In this document: positions 9,771 to 18,140 of the stretch, in pieces
How the letters are laid out: each line of letters opens with the position of its first letter
Numbering within the stretch: the stretch's first letter is position 1
Assembly: GCF_000177675.1 (NCBI RefSeq)
Contig: NZ_ADGX01000052.1
Location: forward strand, 1 to 57,842
DNA: 57,842 bases
From: Parafrankia sp. EUN1f
Lineage (GTDB): Bacteria; Actinomycetota; Actinomycetes; Frankiales; Frankiaceae
Direction: 5' to 3'
Translations under genes and position numbers: made by a program
The notes under the pieces: model-generated
What the model was told of the DNA's origin: nothing
Database searches by the model: none
What the model saw: only the letters and a program-made list of their open reading frames with translations

Positions 9771-10434
9771 GCGACGCGGCCGCGCCGCCGGGCCCAGCCG
9801 CTCGTTCTCCGAACGGGCCCTGGACTACGCCGGCTCGGCCAAGAACCTCGCCGGCTGCGCTGCCGCGGCCGGCGGGCTCGGCCTGTTCTTCGGCGGCGTC
9901 GTCGGCGTCCCGGAATGGCCGTTCGTGGTGGCCGCGCTGTACGCGATCGGAGCGCTGGTCGCACCCCCGCCCAGGCGCCCGACGGCCGCTCTGCCGCCGC
10001 CGCGCGACCCGCGGACGCTCCGGGCCGACCTGGCCGACCACGACCGGCGCTTTCTCGGCCAGCTGCCACCGGACGTCGAAACGGCCTACCGAAAGGTCAC
10101 CCAGGACCTGCGGGACCTGCTCGACCGCCCGGCGCTGCTGCAGAGCGGGTCCCCCGACACGTTCGTGGTCGAGCGGATGGTGGTCGACTATCTGCCGACC
10201 TCGGTCGAGGCCTACCTGGAGCTGCCCCGGGCGTTCGCCGACAGCCATCTGGTCGACGGCCGGCTCACCGCCAGGGAGCTGCTGCTCGAGCAGCTCAGGC
10301 TGCTGGCCACCGCCGCCGAGGACGTCACGACGTCGGCCGCCCGGGACGCGTCCCAGCGGCTGGCCGTCCAGAGCCGCTTCCTGGCCGAACGGTTCGGCCA
10401 GACCTCGAGCGATCTGAACCTCGGCGACAGCTGA
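9757..10434 (+). CDS. Membrane protein with two N-terminal helices and a helical cytoplasmic domain
   Basis: A 225-residue protein starting at a GTG inside the end of the VWA gene. The N-terminus is basic (RRRGRAAGPSR), followed by two adjacent hydrophobic segments (about residues 32-50 and 53-70, joined at GVPE), then a charged, largely helical domain to the end. Nothing in the sequence identifies an enzyme. The layout recalls membrane proteins that accompany VWA and TelA-like proteins, but no TelA gene is present. Its place as third gene of a tightly coupled operon suggests that it connects the external binding/VWA proteins to the inside of the cell; this is inference. It converges on the GlxA-like gene with a 13-base gap. 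Confidence 0.66.
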   Translation: MATSRRRGRAAGPSRSFSERALDYAGSAKNLAGCAAAAGGLGLFFGGVVGVPEWPFVVAALYAIGALVAPPPRRPTAALPPPRDPRTLRADLADHDRRFLGQLPPDVETAYRKVTQDLRDLLDRPALLQSGSPDTFVVERMVVDYLPTSVEAYLELPRAFADSHLVDGRLTARELLLEQLRLLATAAEDVTTSAARDASQRLAVQSRFLAERFGQTSSDLNLGDS

Positions 10435-10447
10435 CCAGCGACGCGAG

Positions 10448-11404
10448 TCAGGCCTGGGATGGTCCGACGCGGGTGAACGCGCTGCGGTAGGCGCTGGGGG
10501 TGAGCCCGTTGCGGCGCAGGAGGTGCAGGCGCAGCGACTCGGGGGTTCCCAGGCCGCTCTGCCGGGCGACGGCGGCGATCGGCAGATCCGTCGCCTCGAG
10601 GAGCTCACGAGCCCGGTCGATCCGCTGGTGCAGCAACCACTGCAACGGACTCAGACCGGTCTCCTCCCGAAACCGGCGGGTGAGCGTACGGGTACTGGTG
10701 TGGGCGTGGGCGGCGAGGCGGTTGAGCGTCAGCGACTCGGCGAGGCGTTCCGATGCCCAGGCACGGGTCTCGGCCAGTGATGTGCCGTTTTCCGGCGGCA
10801 GCGGCGTTTCGATGAACTGGGCCTGGCCACCGGGACGGATCGGCGCGACGACCGCGGCTCGGGCGACGGCGTTGGCGACCGCCGCCCCGTAGTCCCGCCG
10901 GATCAGGTGAATGCACAGGTCGAGGCCGGCGGCCAGACCGGCGGAGGTCAGGATCGCCCCGTCGTCGACGTACAGGACGTCAGGCCGCAGATCCACGGCT
11001 GGGAAGCGGCGACGCATCTCGTCGGAGTACTGCCAGTACGTGGTGGCCGGGCGACCGTCGAGCAGCCCGGCCTGGGCCAGCACGAAGGCACCCGTGCAGA
11101 TCGAGGCGAGGCGACGGCCGTCGTCGGCGGCCCGCCGTAGCGCGTCCAGTACCTGCTCGCCTGCGTGCGCGCGAGCTCCGGTGCCCGTGACGATCACGGT
11201 GTCGGCGCTGTCGATCACGTCGAGGCCCTGGTCCACCACGACACTGGGCCCGGTGTACGCCGGCACGATCCCGGGCTCGGCTGTGCAGATCACGACCTCA
11301 TAGCCCGGCTGGCCGTCGACCACCGCGGCTGGGAACACCGCCGCCGGAATGGAGAGATCAAGGGTGGTGACCGGCGGGACGGCGACGACGACGATCCGAA
11401 GCAT
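10448..11404 (-). CDS. GlxA-family AraC-type transcriptional regulator with DJ-1/PfpI domain
   Basis: A 318-residue regulator. Residues 1-190 form a DJ-1/PfpI (type 1 glutamine amidotransferase-like) domain beginning MLRIVVVAVPPVTTLDLS and containing the nucleophile-elbow stretch SICTGAFVLAQAG. Residues 215-315 form an AraC helix-turn-helix pair, with the first recognition region RTLTRRFREETGLSP and the second near AVARQSGLGTPESLRLHLLR. In this family the N-terminal domain serves as a sensor rather than an enzyme. It is divergent from the NAD(P)-binding oxidoreductase at 11520 with 115 bases between starts, the usual arrangement for a regulator and its target. Inducer unknown. Confidence 0.88.
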   Translation of the reverse strand: MLRIVVVAVPPVTTLDLSIPAAVFPAAVVDGQPGYEVVICTAEPGIVPAYTGPSVVVDQGLDVIDSADTVIVTGTGARAHAGEQVLDALRRAADDGRRLASICTGAFVLAQAGLLDGRPATTYWQYSDEMRRRFPAVDLRPDVLYVDDGAILTSAGLAAGLDLCIHLIRRDYGAAVANAVARAAVVAPIRPGGQAQFIETPLPPENGTSLAETRAWASERLAESLTLNRLAAHAHTSTRTLTRRFREETGLSPLQWLLHQRIDRARELLEATDLPIAAVARQSGLGTPESLRLHLLRRNGLTPSAYRSAFTRVGPSQA

Positions 11405-11519
11405 GGCCTGATCCTTGGGCTACGTGGCATTCAGGCCACTACCGTATGTTTCTGGTGGGCAGCAAGGTGAGACGGCACCCGCGAACCCGCGCGGGCCCGC
11501 CGAGTGGAAGACGAACACC

Positions 11520-12452
11520 ATGCCGCTGCATGTGATCACCGGTGCCGGTGGCACCGGAGCCCCTACCGCCGAACTGCTGGCCCGGCAGGGCGAACGCGTC
11601 CGACTGGTCAGCCGGCGCGGGGGTGGACCCGAGCACCCACTGATCGAGCGGATAGCCGCCGACGCGACCGACACCGACGCGCTGAGCCGCCTCGCCGAGG
11701 GCGCGACGACGCTGATCAACACCGCGGTGCCACCGTACGACCGGTGGCCGGAGGAGTTCCCACCGCTGGCGACGGCGCTGCTGGACGTGGCTGAACGCGC
11801 CGGTGCCGATTACGTGATGATGGGCAACACCTACGGCTACGGCATCGTCAGCGGTCGCTACACCGAAGACCTGCCGATGGCGCCGGTATCCGTCAAGGGC
11901 CGGGTACGGGCCCGGATGTGGACCGAGGCCCTCGAAGCACATCGCGCGGGTCGAGTCCGCGTGACCGAGGTCCGGGCCAGTGCGTTTCTGGGCGCGGGGG
12001 CCGGTTCGCTGTACAACTTCACGGTGGCGCCCCTTGTCCTGCGCGGCGAGCCGGCAGCCTTCCCCGGCGACCTGGACACCCCGAAAACGTGGTCCTACAT
12101 CGGGGACGCCGCACGAACCCTGGCCGCCGTGGCCCTCGCCGGCGACGACCGCCCGTGGGGACGGGCCTGGCACGTGCCCTCCACCGCGGCCCTGTCCGTA
12201 CGGGAGCTGACCACGCGGCTCACAATCGCCGCCGGGGCACCCGCACCTGTACTGACGGCGATCTCCACCGATCAGCTCGCCGCGATCGGAGCCGCGGATC
12301 CGATCATGCGTGAAGTGGTCGAGATGACGTACTCCCTGGATCGGCCCGATCTGCTCGACTCCACGCTCACCGAGCAGACGTTCGGCCTCGCCCCGACCCC
12401 CCTCGAGACCGTCCTGGCTGAAACCGTCAGTGCCTACGGCATCGGTACCTGA
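11520..12452 (+). CDS. NAD(P)-dependent epimerase/dehydratase-like oxidoreductase
   Basis: A 310-residue extended short-chain dehydrogenase. The N-terminal strand and glycine-rich loop MPLHVITGAGGTGAPTAELL bind the dinucleotide, and RLVSRRGGG follows as the second strand with basic residues that favour NADP. YVMMGNTYGYG occupies the place of the catalytic Tyr region, but the usual YxxxK is not evident, so this is an atypical SDR closer to NmrA/epimerase-like proteins. The ATG at 11520 is preferred over the longer in-frame extension because the Rossmann strand starts there. It is divergent from the GlxA-like regulator and ends 14 bases before a 13-bp hairpin terminator. Substrate cannot be read from sequence. 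Confidence 0.8.
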   Translation: MPLHVITGAGGTGAPTAELLARQGERVRLVSRRGGGPEHPLIERIAADATDTDALSRLAEGATTLINTAVPPYDRWPEEFPPLATALLDVAERAGADYVMMGNTYGYGIVSGRYTEDLPMAPVSVKGRVRARMWTEALEAHRAGRVRVTEVRASAFLGAGAGSLYNFTVAPLVLRGEPAAFPGDLDTPKTWSYIGDAARTLAAVALAGDDRPWGRAWHVPSTAALSVRELTTRLTIAAGAPAPVLTAISTDQLAAIGAADPIMREVVEMTYSLDRPDLLDSTLTEQTFGLAPTPLETVLAETVSAYGIGT

Positions 12453-12466
12453 CTGGCCCTGACAGC

Positions 12467-12499
12467 AGGCCTGTCGTGGTCGGTGGCCACGACAGGCCT
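12467..12499 (+). terminator. Hairpin terminator after the NAD(P)-binding oxidoreductase
   Basis: A perfect 13-bp inverted repeat, AGGCCTGTCGTGG and CCACGACAGGCCT, with a 7-base loop, lies 14 bases after the stop at 12452. There is no T tract, as is common for actinobacterial hairpin terminators. Confidence 0.8.
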
Positions 12500-12579
12500 C
12501 AGGTGCGGCGCATCCTCCGGCGGGCCCGTCGCGCTCTCGCCTTGACCTCGAGTGAACTTGATGAAGTGGACTCCGGGTC

Positions 12580-13272
12580 ATGACACTCACCATCGCCCCG
12601 CGAGAGTCGTCCGTCGCTGATGCCCAGGAACTCGTGGCACGTGTCGCCGAGCTTGAACGCGCACAGCGAACCGAGGACGTCGAGGCCATGCTCGCTCTCT
12701 TCGACGAGAACGCGGTCTGGGTGACCGGCGGCGGCGTCCGCCTGATCGGGTACGACGCCATTGCCGCCTTCACCCGCCAGGTCCTCCCCGGCGCGTTCGC
12801 GGGTGACCTGTCGGTGCGTTACGACGTCGAGCACATCAGTTTCATCACGCCAGATGTCGTGCTTACCGGTGTCAACCAGGAATACCTCACGGCCGACGGT
12901 CGGCCGCTGTCGCCACCGCAGCTGGGACGTCTGAGCTATGTCTGGCGTCGCCGTGACGGCCAATGGCTTATCACCGTCGGCCAGAACACCACAGCGCCCG
13001 CCGATACCGCCGATACCGCCGATACCGTCGGTGCCACCGATGTCGGGGAAACCCGGTCTCCCGCCGAGATCGAATCCCCGCATGCCGATCAGGAGGAGGC
13101 TGCTGTCCGGAGCATCATGGCTGACATCGAGCATGGCTTCAACGTCAACGACCCCGAGCTGATGATGCGCCATATCGCGTCCGACGCGCTCGTCGTGAAC
13201 GCCCTCGGCGCCGTCGGTCCGCTACCACCAACGCCAGGCCACCCGGCGCCGCCGACAATCGTGATCACCTGA
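12580..13272 (+). CDS. SgcJ/EcaC-type NTF2-like protein with a truncated second domain
   Basis: A 230-residue protein. Residues 12-140 form one complete NTF2/SnoaL-like domain (ELVARVAELERAQRTEDVEA, DENAVWVTGGGVRLIG, LSYVWRRRDGQWLITVGQNT). After a DTADTADT linker a second domain begins (AAVRSIMADIEHGFNVNDPE, then a strand ending VVNALG), but it breaks after about 45 residues into a Pro-rich tail. The protein therefore looks like a two-domain family member cut short by deletion or frameshift. Proteins of this type act as small-molecule binding or oxygenase-like accessory enzymes; the intact first domain may still function. It converges on the next gene across a bidirectional hairpin. Confidence 0.7.
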   Translation: MTLTIAPRESSVADAQELVARVAELERAQRTEDVEAMLALFDENAVWVTGGGVRLIGYDAIAAFTRQVLPGAFAGDLSVRYDVEHISFITPDVVLTGVNQEYLTADGRPLSPPQLGRLSYVWRRRDGQWLITVGQNTTAPADTADTADTVGATDVGETRSPAEIESPHADQEEAAVRSIMADIEHGFNVNDPELMMRHIASDALVVNALGAVGPLPPTPGHPAPPTIVIT

Positions 13273-13311
13273 AGCTGGTTCGGCTCCTGCCGCCCACCCG
13301 CACAATGTGCC

Positions 13312-13344
13312 CCAGCCCAGCACGGTCAGATTCAGCTGGGCTGG
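13312..13344. terminator. Bidirectional hairpin between convergent genes
   Basis: CCAGCCCAGC at 13312-13321 pairs perfectly with GCTGGGCTGG at 13335-13344 (10 bp, 13-base loop). It sits between the stop at 13272 on the plus strand and the stop at 13332 on the minus strand, so it can serve both genes. Confidence 0.65.
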
Positions 13345-13844
13345 CCGGGCCCTGCGTCGACCGGCGGGATTCCCAGCTCGGCTCGGGCGGAGTCGAGGAA
13401 ATCGCGCTCCGCCTGCCGGCAGGCCGCGATCAGGATGTCGGGAATCTGCCCGGGATCGTGCCCCGGCCGCGCCTTCGCGACCTGGCGGATGGCGTCGACG
13501 ACCTCCGCGGCCCGGTCGACGGTCTCCCGGTGGCGGGCGACCAGCCTGATCTCGATCTGCAGCTTGAGCGTCTCCACCTGCGCGGGGCCGCCGTCCGCGT
13601 GCCGCCCGCGGGCGACGTTGCCACCCTCGCGGACAACGACCTGATCACTTTGAACGACGGCGCGCCACTCGCGAGCCGAGGAGATGAACCTGGCGTAGAT
13701 CGACTGGCGGGTGTCCCTTTCGCGGCCGGCTTCCTGCCGCTGCCAGGTGACAGTCTGCGCCCGGTTGGCAAGGATCCCACCGGCGGCCACCCCGACGAGA
13801 GTTCCCAACGAGGCGATCAGCGGTTCGACAATCCCGCTCAACAC
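13332..13844 (-). CDS. Hypothetical protein with one N-terminal membrane segment
   Basis: A 170-residue protein with a GTG start behind a good GGGAGGG site. Residues 1-24 (MLSGIVEPLIASLGTLVGVA) form a membrane helix; the rest is a basic, coiled-coil-like helical domain rich in Arg, Gln and Glu (TWQRQEAGRERDTRQSIYAR onward). This is the common actinobacterial layout of a single-helix anchor with a cytoplasmic stalk. No enzymatic motif is visible and no neighbour suggests a pathway. The start and the clean end at a shared terminator support that it is real. Confidence 0.6.
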   Translation of the reverse strand: MLSGIVEPLIASLGTLVGVAAGGILANRAQTVTWQRQEAGRERDTRQSIYARFISSAREWRAVVQSDQVVVREGGNVARGRHADGGPAQVETLKLQIEIRLVARHRETVDRAAEVVDAIRQVAKARPGHDPGQIPDILIAACRQAERDFLDSARAELGIPPVDAGPGQPS

Positions 13845-14221
13845 CCCTCCCGTCGAGGATGGTCAGTGCCGGAATTACATCACGGTTGTCGCGTTCATGC
13901 CCTCTCATGGGATGGGCCCGATCGTTGTAGGGCCCAGGTGGCCAGGATCGGGACCCTGGCGGAATCTCGCCCACACGCCCCGCGGGCGACGGTGTTCGGA
14001 CGCGACGCCGGCTGCGGCCGGAGGCCCCGGGGCCGAGCTCATCCAGCGGCGTTCGTGTTGGTCCTGGCCGCCGTCGAGGACATCGGCGACCAGTGCACGA
14101 GATTGGGGTTGCCCGCGCCCGGATCTCGGGCGGGCTCCTGTCGGATTCCGGTCCGCGCCGTTGCCTTCGGCCGCCCGATCTGAAAACCTCGAATTCAGCC
14201 GTAGTAGAGGGAAGGCTTGCC
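13845..14221. other. Intergenic region, no gene recognised
   Basis: This 377-base stretch lies upstream of both neighbouring genes, so it should hold two divergent promoters. I see no convincing reading frame, RNA gene or repeat. The last bases (GAGGGAAGG) are the ribosome binding site of the small protein at 14222. Confidence 0.5.
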
Positions 14222-14416
14222 ATGGGGCTCGTACTGATCGGTTTCCTGTTCCTCTTCGTTTTCGTGGCTCTCGTCCTGCGCGGACGAGCGGTCCGGCGGC
14301 TGCGGGCCACCCCACAGGACATGCTGAGGGCAGGAGTCGATTCCACATCGGTCGATTCGCATCAGGCCGCTCGGAACGCGTCGGGCCAAACTGCCTGGAT
14401 GATGGGGCCGTTCTAG
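14222..14416 (+). CDS. Small single-pass membrane protein
   Basis: A 64-residue protein starting at an ATG with GAGGGAAGG just upstream. Residues 2-18 (GLVLIGFLFLFVFVALV) form a membrane helix followed by a basic stop-transfer stretch RGRAVRRLR, so the C-terminus is predicted inside. The tail is polar and unremarkable. The in-frame extension upstream lacks hydrophobic or codon features and is not used. Function unknown. Confidence 0.5.
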   Translation: MGLVLIGFLFLFVFVALVLRGRAVRRLRATPQDMLRAGVDSTSVDSHQAARNASGQTAWMMGPF

Positions 14417-14428
14417 TCGCAACGACAT

Positions 14429-16363
14429 TTGACGGCTTGTCTGCGCGATGTTCCTCTACCTGAGGAAGCCGTGCATCCGTGTGCGCCATTGCCAAAGAGC
14501 GGCCGAAACGGGATCGCCTGGTTCAGTAATCGTGCACAGATCGTCCAGTACTCCCTGGTGTACTCGCAGTGGCTGCTGGCGGCCCACATATCGGGTGGCC
14601 CACGGGGACTGAGCGAATCGAGACAGGCTGTCGGCTCCGAAGGACGCACCGCCGCCGCGGGACGACTTCCCGGTCGGGTGCATGACCTGCTGCGGGAACG
14701 CGCGGTGTGGGTGCTGCCGCTGATCCTGGCCTCGGTCGTCGTCTCGGCGATGACCGCGCTGTACCTCGCGTCGGCGGTCGACCCGCTGGGCCATGTGCGT
14801 GGCCTGCCGGTCGCGGTGGTGAACAACGACCGCGGCGCCACGCTGGGAGCAGAGCACCTCGACATCGGTGCGCGTATCGAGGCCGGTCTGCGGGCGAGCC
14901 CGGAGGTGTCCCGCCGGCTACGGCTTGAACCCGTCACCCTGCCGGAGGCCGAACAGGCCATGAGCCGGGGCCGGGCCTACGCGACCGTGGTGATCCCGCC
15001 CGGCTTCACCGCGTCGCTCCTGGCCCAGGCCGGTCTGCCCGCAGTTGGGGCGTCGGGGGAGGCGGCGGCCCAGGCAAGAGACCGATCGGTCCAACTGCTG
15101 ACCAACCCGCGGGCCGGCACGCTGGGAGTGAGCCTGGCCAGCGGCGTCCTGCAGCCCGCCCCCGCCGCCGCTTCCCGGACGATCAGCGCTCAGCTCACCG
15201 CGGCGGCCGGCGCGACAGCCGGGGCCTCGACCGGCGCGGGAACCGGGTCGACTCACGGCGCGGCGACTACCGGAGCAGCGCCTGACGGCCCGGTAACTGA
15301 CGGCCCGGTAACTGACGGCCCGGTAACTGACGGCCCGGTAACTGACGGCCCGGCAACTGAGGGCGCGGGCGCTGGCGGCGCGGCGACGCAGGCGTTCCTG
15401 GCGAACCCGGTGACGGTCACCATCAGCCAGTTCCACCCCCGCCCGCGAACAGCGCGCTCGGCCTGAGTGCCTTCTACCTGGCCCTGCTGACCCTCATGTG
15501 CGGATTCCTCGTCGGGACGCTCCTGCATTCCACGGTGGACGCGGCCCTCGGCTACGGCACCTCCGAGGTCGGCCCCCGCTGGACCCAGCTCCAGCCGAAA
15601 GCGATCAGCCGCTGGCGAACCCTGCTGATCAAATGGGTGATGGCCGCGGCGTTGACCGCGGTCGTCACTGGCCTGATGATCGCGGTCGGGGCCGGAGCAG
15701 TGGGCATGGACGCCCCTCATCCGCTGCTGTTGTGGGTCTTCTCCTGGCTGTGCGCGGCCAGCGTCGCAGCCGGGACGATCGTGCTCTTCGCGGCACTCGG
15801 CACCCCCGGGCAACTGGTCGCGCTCCTGCTGTTCGTCTACGCCGGTCTGGCCTCGGCCGGTGGGACCGTGCCCATCGAGGCGCTGCCCGGCTTCTTCCGG
15901 CTGCTCAGCGAGGCCGAGCCGCTGCGGCAGATCCTCGCCGGCGACCGGGCCATCCATCCTGTACTTCGACGCCCAGGCCGACGCAGGCCTGACCCGTGGC
16001 GCCCTGTCTGCCGCGATCGGGCTGCTCTGCTGGCTCGCCCTGGGCAAACTGATCGTCCGCTGGTACGACCGCCGAGCACTGCACCGGATGAACCCGGAAC
16101 TCCTCAGCTACGTCAACCGCGCCGTCCAGGACTATCGGCCCAGGGCAAGACCGCAGAAGACCACGGACCATGAGCACCGTGATCGCTCGTCCCGGGCCCC
16201 ACAGTGCGGGTGGTCACCGGCCGATGGCGGTCAGCGGCGACGGCCAACGCGAGCGATAGGTATGCGCCCTGCTGCCCACGCGAAGATCCGCCGGGCCGGA
16301 TACAGCGACAACGCGGACCAGTCCGGTTCAACTATGCTCCCGGTCTCCCAAACCGAGCCGTGA
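14429..16363 (+). pseudogene. YhgE/Pip-like (ABC-2-type) membrane protein broken by two frameshifts
   Basis: Three consecutive frames together read as one YhgE/Pip-type protein. Part one (to about 15440) has a membrane helix RAVWVLPLILASVVVSAMTA and the typical LPVAVVNNDRGATLG and VIPPGFTASLLAQAG blocks of the external domain. Part two (about 15440-15950) carries the membrane bundle starting SALGLSAFYLALLTLMCGF. Part three (from about 15955) restores YFDAQADAGLTRGALSAAIG and the final helix. The first shift lies in a C-rich tract near 15436-15446; the second coincides with a tandem ATCCATCC near 15951-15958, a 4-base duplication. The N-terminal start is unclear: the ORF begins at a TTG with no obvious binding site. 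Unless these are sequencing errors, the gene is inactive. Confidence 0.72.
15286..15360 (+). repeat. 15-bp tandem repeat, five units
   Basis: Five head-to-tail copies of CGGCCCGGTAACTGA (the last with one change) encode a GPVTD-type pentapeptide repeat in the external domain of the broken YhgE/Pip gene. Units keep the frame, so copy number can vary without frameshift. Confidence 0.9.
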
Positions 16364-16440
16364 CACGCGAAGTACTGGCCGGGTAGTCTTCAATCAGGTT
16401 CAAGCGGAGTCCCTCCGCGGACCCGCACTACAGACTTCTC

Positions 16441-17745
16441 CTATTCGGATGCAGCCATCCCAAGGGCGGCCGCGATCTCCGGGGCGTCGCGGCGGATAAT
16501 GGCGAGGATGGACTCCAGGGCCTCGTAATGACCTGCCTGGACTGCCGCTGACCGAAGAGCAAGACCCGCCAGTGCCAGATCCGTGCTCGACGCTGACGAC
16601 CTCTGGTTTTTCTCGCGATGTAGAGGAGGATTCCCGTGGGGTGATGAACTGCGGTAGGCGGCGTTCGCCGCGGTGCACAGCTCGTTGATCGAAGCCTTCA
16701 CCATCTGACGGAGCTGCGGTGGAATCGAGACTCTCATCTTGGAGACATTTATGTTGAATGCGGGGTCGAGCGAGGTGTCAAAGTCGAGTGACGCGCGGGC
16801 CAGTTTGGTGTGCTCGTCGATACCGCGGATTCCGGCCCAGCCGCCCCATTGGACCAGGCGGTTTGCGCGATAGACATAAAGTCCTTGCTGGCGGTTCCAG
16901 TTCAACGGCCCGGACAGGCGTTCGAACTCGTCTGGTGACGAGAAGCGAGTACGTGCGGGAAGCACAAAGCGTCGGAGGTGCACGAGACCGGAAGAGCTGC
17001 CGATGCTGATCTCGAACTGTTGCGCGGGCAGTTCGCGTCGATGCTCCTCGTCAGGCGCGTAGGGATTCCACGGACGGACCTTCTCTCCGTTGACCGAGAT
17101 GGTCACCTTCCTGCCGTCAGGCAGGCCTTCCAGGAACCGGTGGAAGACGATGGCGAGGTGATCGGCGGTCTTTCGGGCGTAGCTGTCGAGTCGCCTGCGT
17201 GCCCAACCCCCGTCGGGGCGGCTTTCGGGCAGTACGCGGTCAAGATCGCGCCAGAGGACCACCGTGCCGCAGCCGGCGCCGAGGAGCTCGCGCGCGTCGT
17301 CGAGCTCGGCCGATCGTCTTGGGACGACGACGAGCCACTCGTCAAGCTCCTCCACGAGGCCGAGGTCCAGTTCACGGATGAAGACGCGGTCGGCGGAGGC
17401 CGATCGTCGGGTCACGACGGTGACCGACCTGCCCTGCGAGAGGGATGCGGTCTTCAGCCCAAGCCCGTATCGGCCGAGCTCGTTCTCCTGGTAGGAGCGC
17501 CGTGAGCCGAAACGCAGGGCCTCGACCAGCGCGTTTTCACTCATTCCGACCCCGTCGTCGGCTATGAGGACCCGGGAGTCAACACCGTCGAATCGGATTA
17601 CGACCTGAACGTGGGTGGCTCCGGCCGACACGCTGTTGTCGACGAGGTCGGCTACGGCGGCGGGAAAGTCATAGCCGACATCTCGAAGGGACCGGGTGAG
17701 TCGGGCCGCCGATGGAGTGACCTCGTACGCTCGTCGGCCTGCCAC
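16441..17745 (-). CDS. MORC/MutL-type GHKL ATPase of a defence system
   Basis: A 434-residue ATPase with a Bergerat (GHKL) fold: N box VADLVDNSVSAGAT (residues 31-44, with Asp in place of the usual catalytic Glu), G1 box DDGVGMS (63-69) and G2 loop GRYGLGLKTASLS (91-103). A transducer-like S5 domain follows (about 210-350) with the signature QGLYVYRANRLVQWGGWAG (286-304) and LARASLDFDTSLD, NVSKMRV, as in bacterial MORC homologues. Such ATPases occur in restriction-type operons with cytosine methylases, Vsr nucleases and AIPR proteins, as here. The GTG start has AAGGAG 8-9 bases upstream. It is divergent from the methyltransferase at 18141. A role as ATP-dependent DNA clamp or loader is inference from MutL/MORC. 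Confidence 0.85.
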   Translation of the reverse strand: MAGRRAYEVTPSAARLTRSLRDVGYDFPAAVADLVDNSVSAGATHVQVVIRFDGVDSRVLIADDGVGMSENALVEALRFGSRRSYQENELGRYGLGLKTASLSQGRSVTVVTRRSASADRVFIRELDLGLVEELDEWLVVVPRRSAELDDARELLGAGCGTVVLWRDLDRVLPESRPDGGWARRRLDSYARKTADHLAIVFHRFLEGLPDGRKVTISVNGEKVRPWNPYAPDEEHRRELPAQQFEISIGSSSGLVHLRRFVLPARTRFSSPDEFERLSGPLNWNRQQGLYVYRANRLVQWGGWAGIRGIDEHTKLARASLDFDTSLDPAFNINVSKMRVSIPPQLRQMVKASINELCTAANAAYRSSSPHGNPPLHREKNQRSSASSTDLALAGLALRSAAVQAGHYEALESILAIIRRDAPEIAAALGMAASE

Positions 17746-18140
17746 CCTGTTTCTCCTTCGTCACCGCGATGTGGGCAGCCCCAGGGTCTCATGTACGCGT
17801 TCGCGCCGGGATGGCTGTGGAGGCGCCGAGCGTGGGCGTTGTTTCGCCTGCCGTTGGCTGGTTGGCATGCGTGGTGGTTGCTGTCTGGCGTACTGGCGTC
17901 CGCGGAGGTGGCCAGGCGGGGTGGTGCCTCTGGGTGGCCCTCGCTCGGACTGTCTCCGACTGTGGACAGAACGCGTGTTCGATAGTGGAGACTGTGGGTG
18001 GGTGGGAGCTTGATGTGATGGGGGGTTCGCTTCTGACGGAGTCGCCTCACCCGCGGTGGGGCGGATGTTGTTAACTACTACAACGCGTCGATGGCTGTCC
18101 GTGCGGCGGATTTGGTCCGAGTATCCGGGGGAGGGAGCGG
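17746..18140. other. Divergent promoter region of the defence island's left arm
   Basis: A 395-base stretch separates the GHKL ATPase (leftward) from the first methyltransferase (rightward) and must hold promoters for both. It ends with a strong binding site (GGGGGAGGGAGCGG) before the GTG at 18141. I see no reading frame or clear operator repeat in it. Confidence 0.5.

Noticed and set aside
15286-15360. Possible CRISPR array at the 15-bp repeats (also considered at 41817 and 57518)
   Set aside because: Units are head to tail without spacers and, except at 41817, are in-frame coding repeats.
16168-16260. 30-codon frame beginning ATGAGCACCGTG after the YhgE/Pip pseudogene
   Set aside because: Looks like the start of a lost gene but is too short and has no recognisable content.
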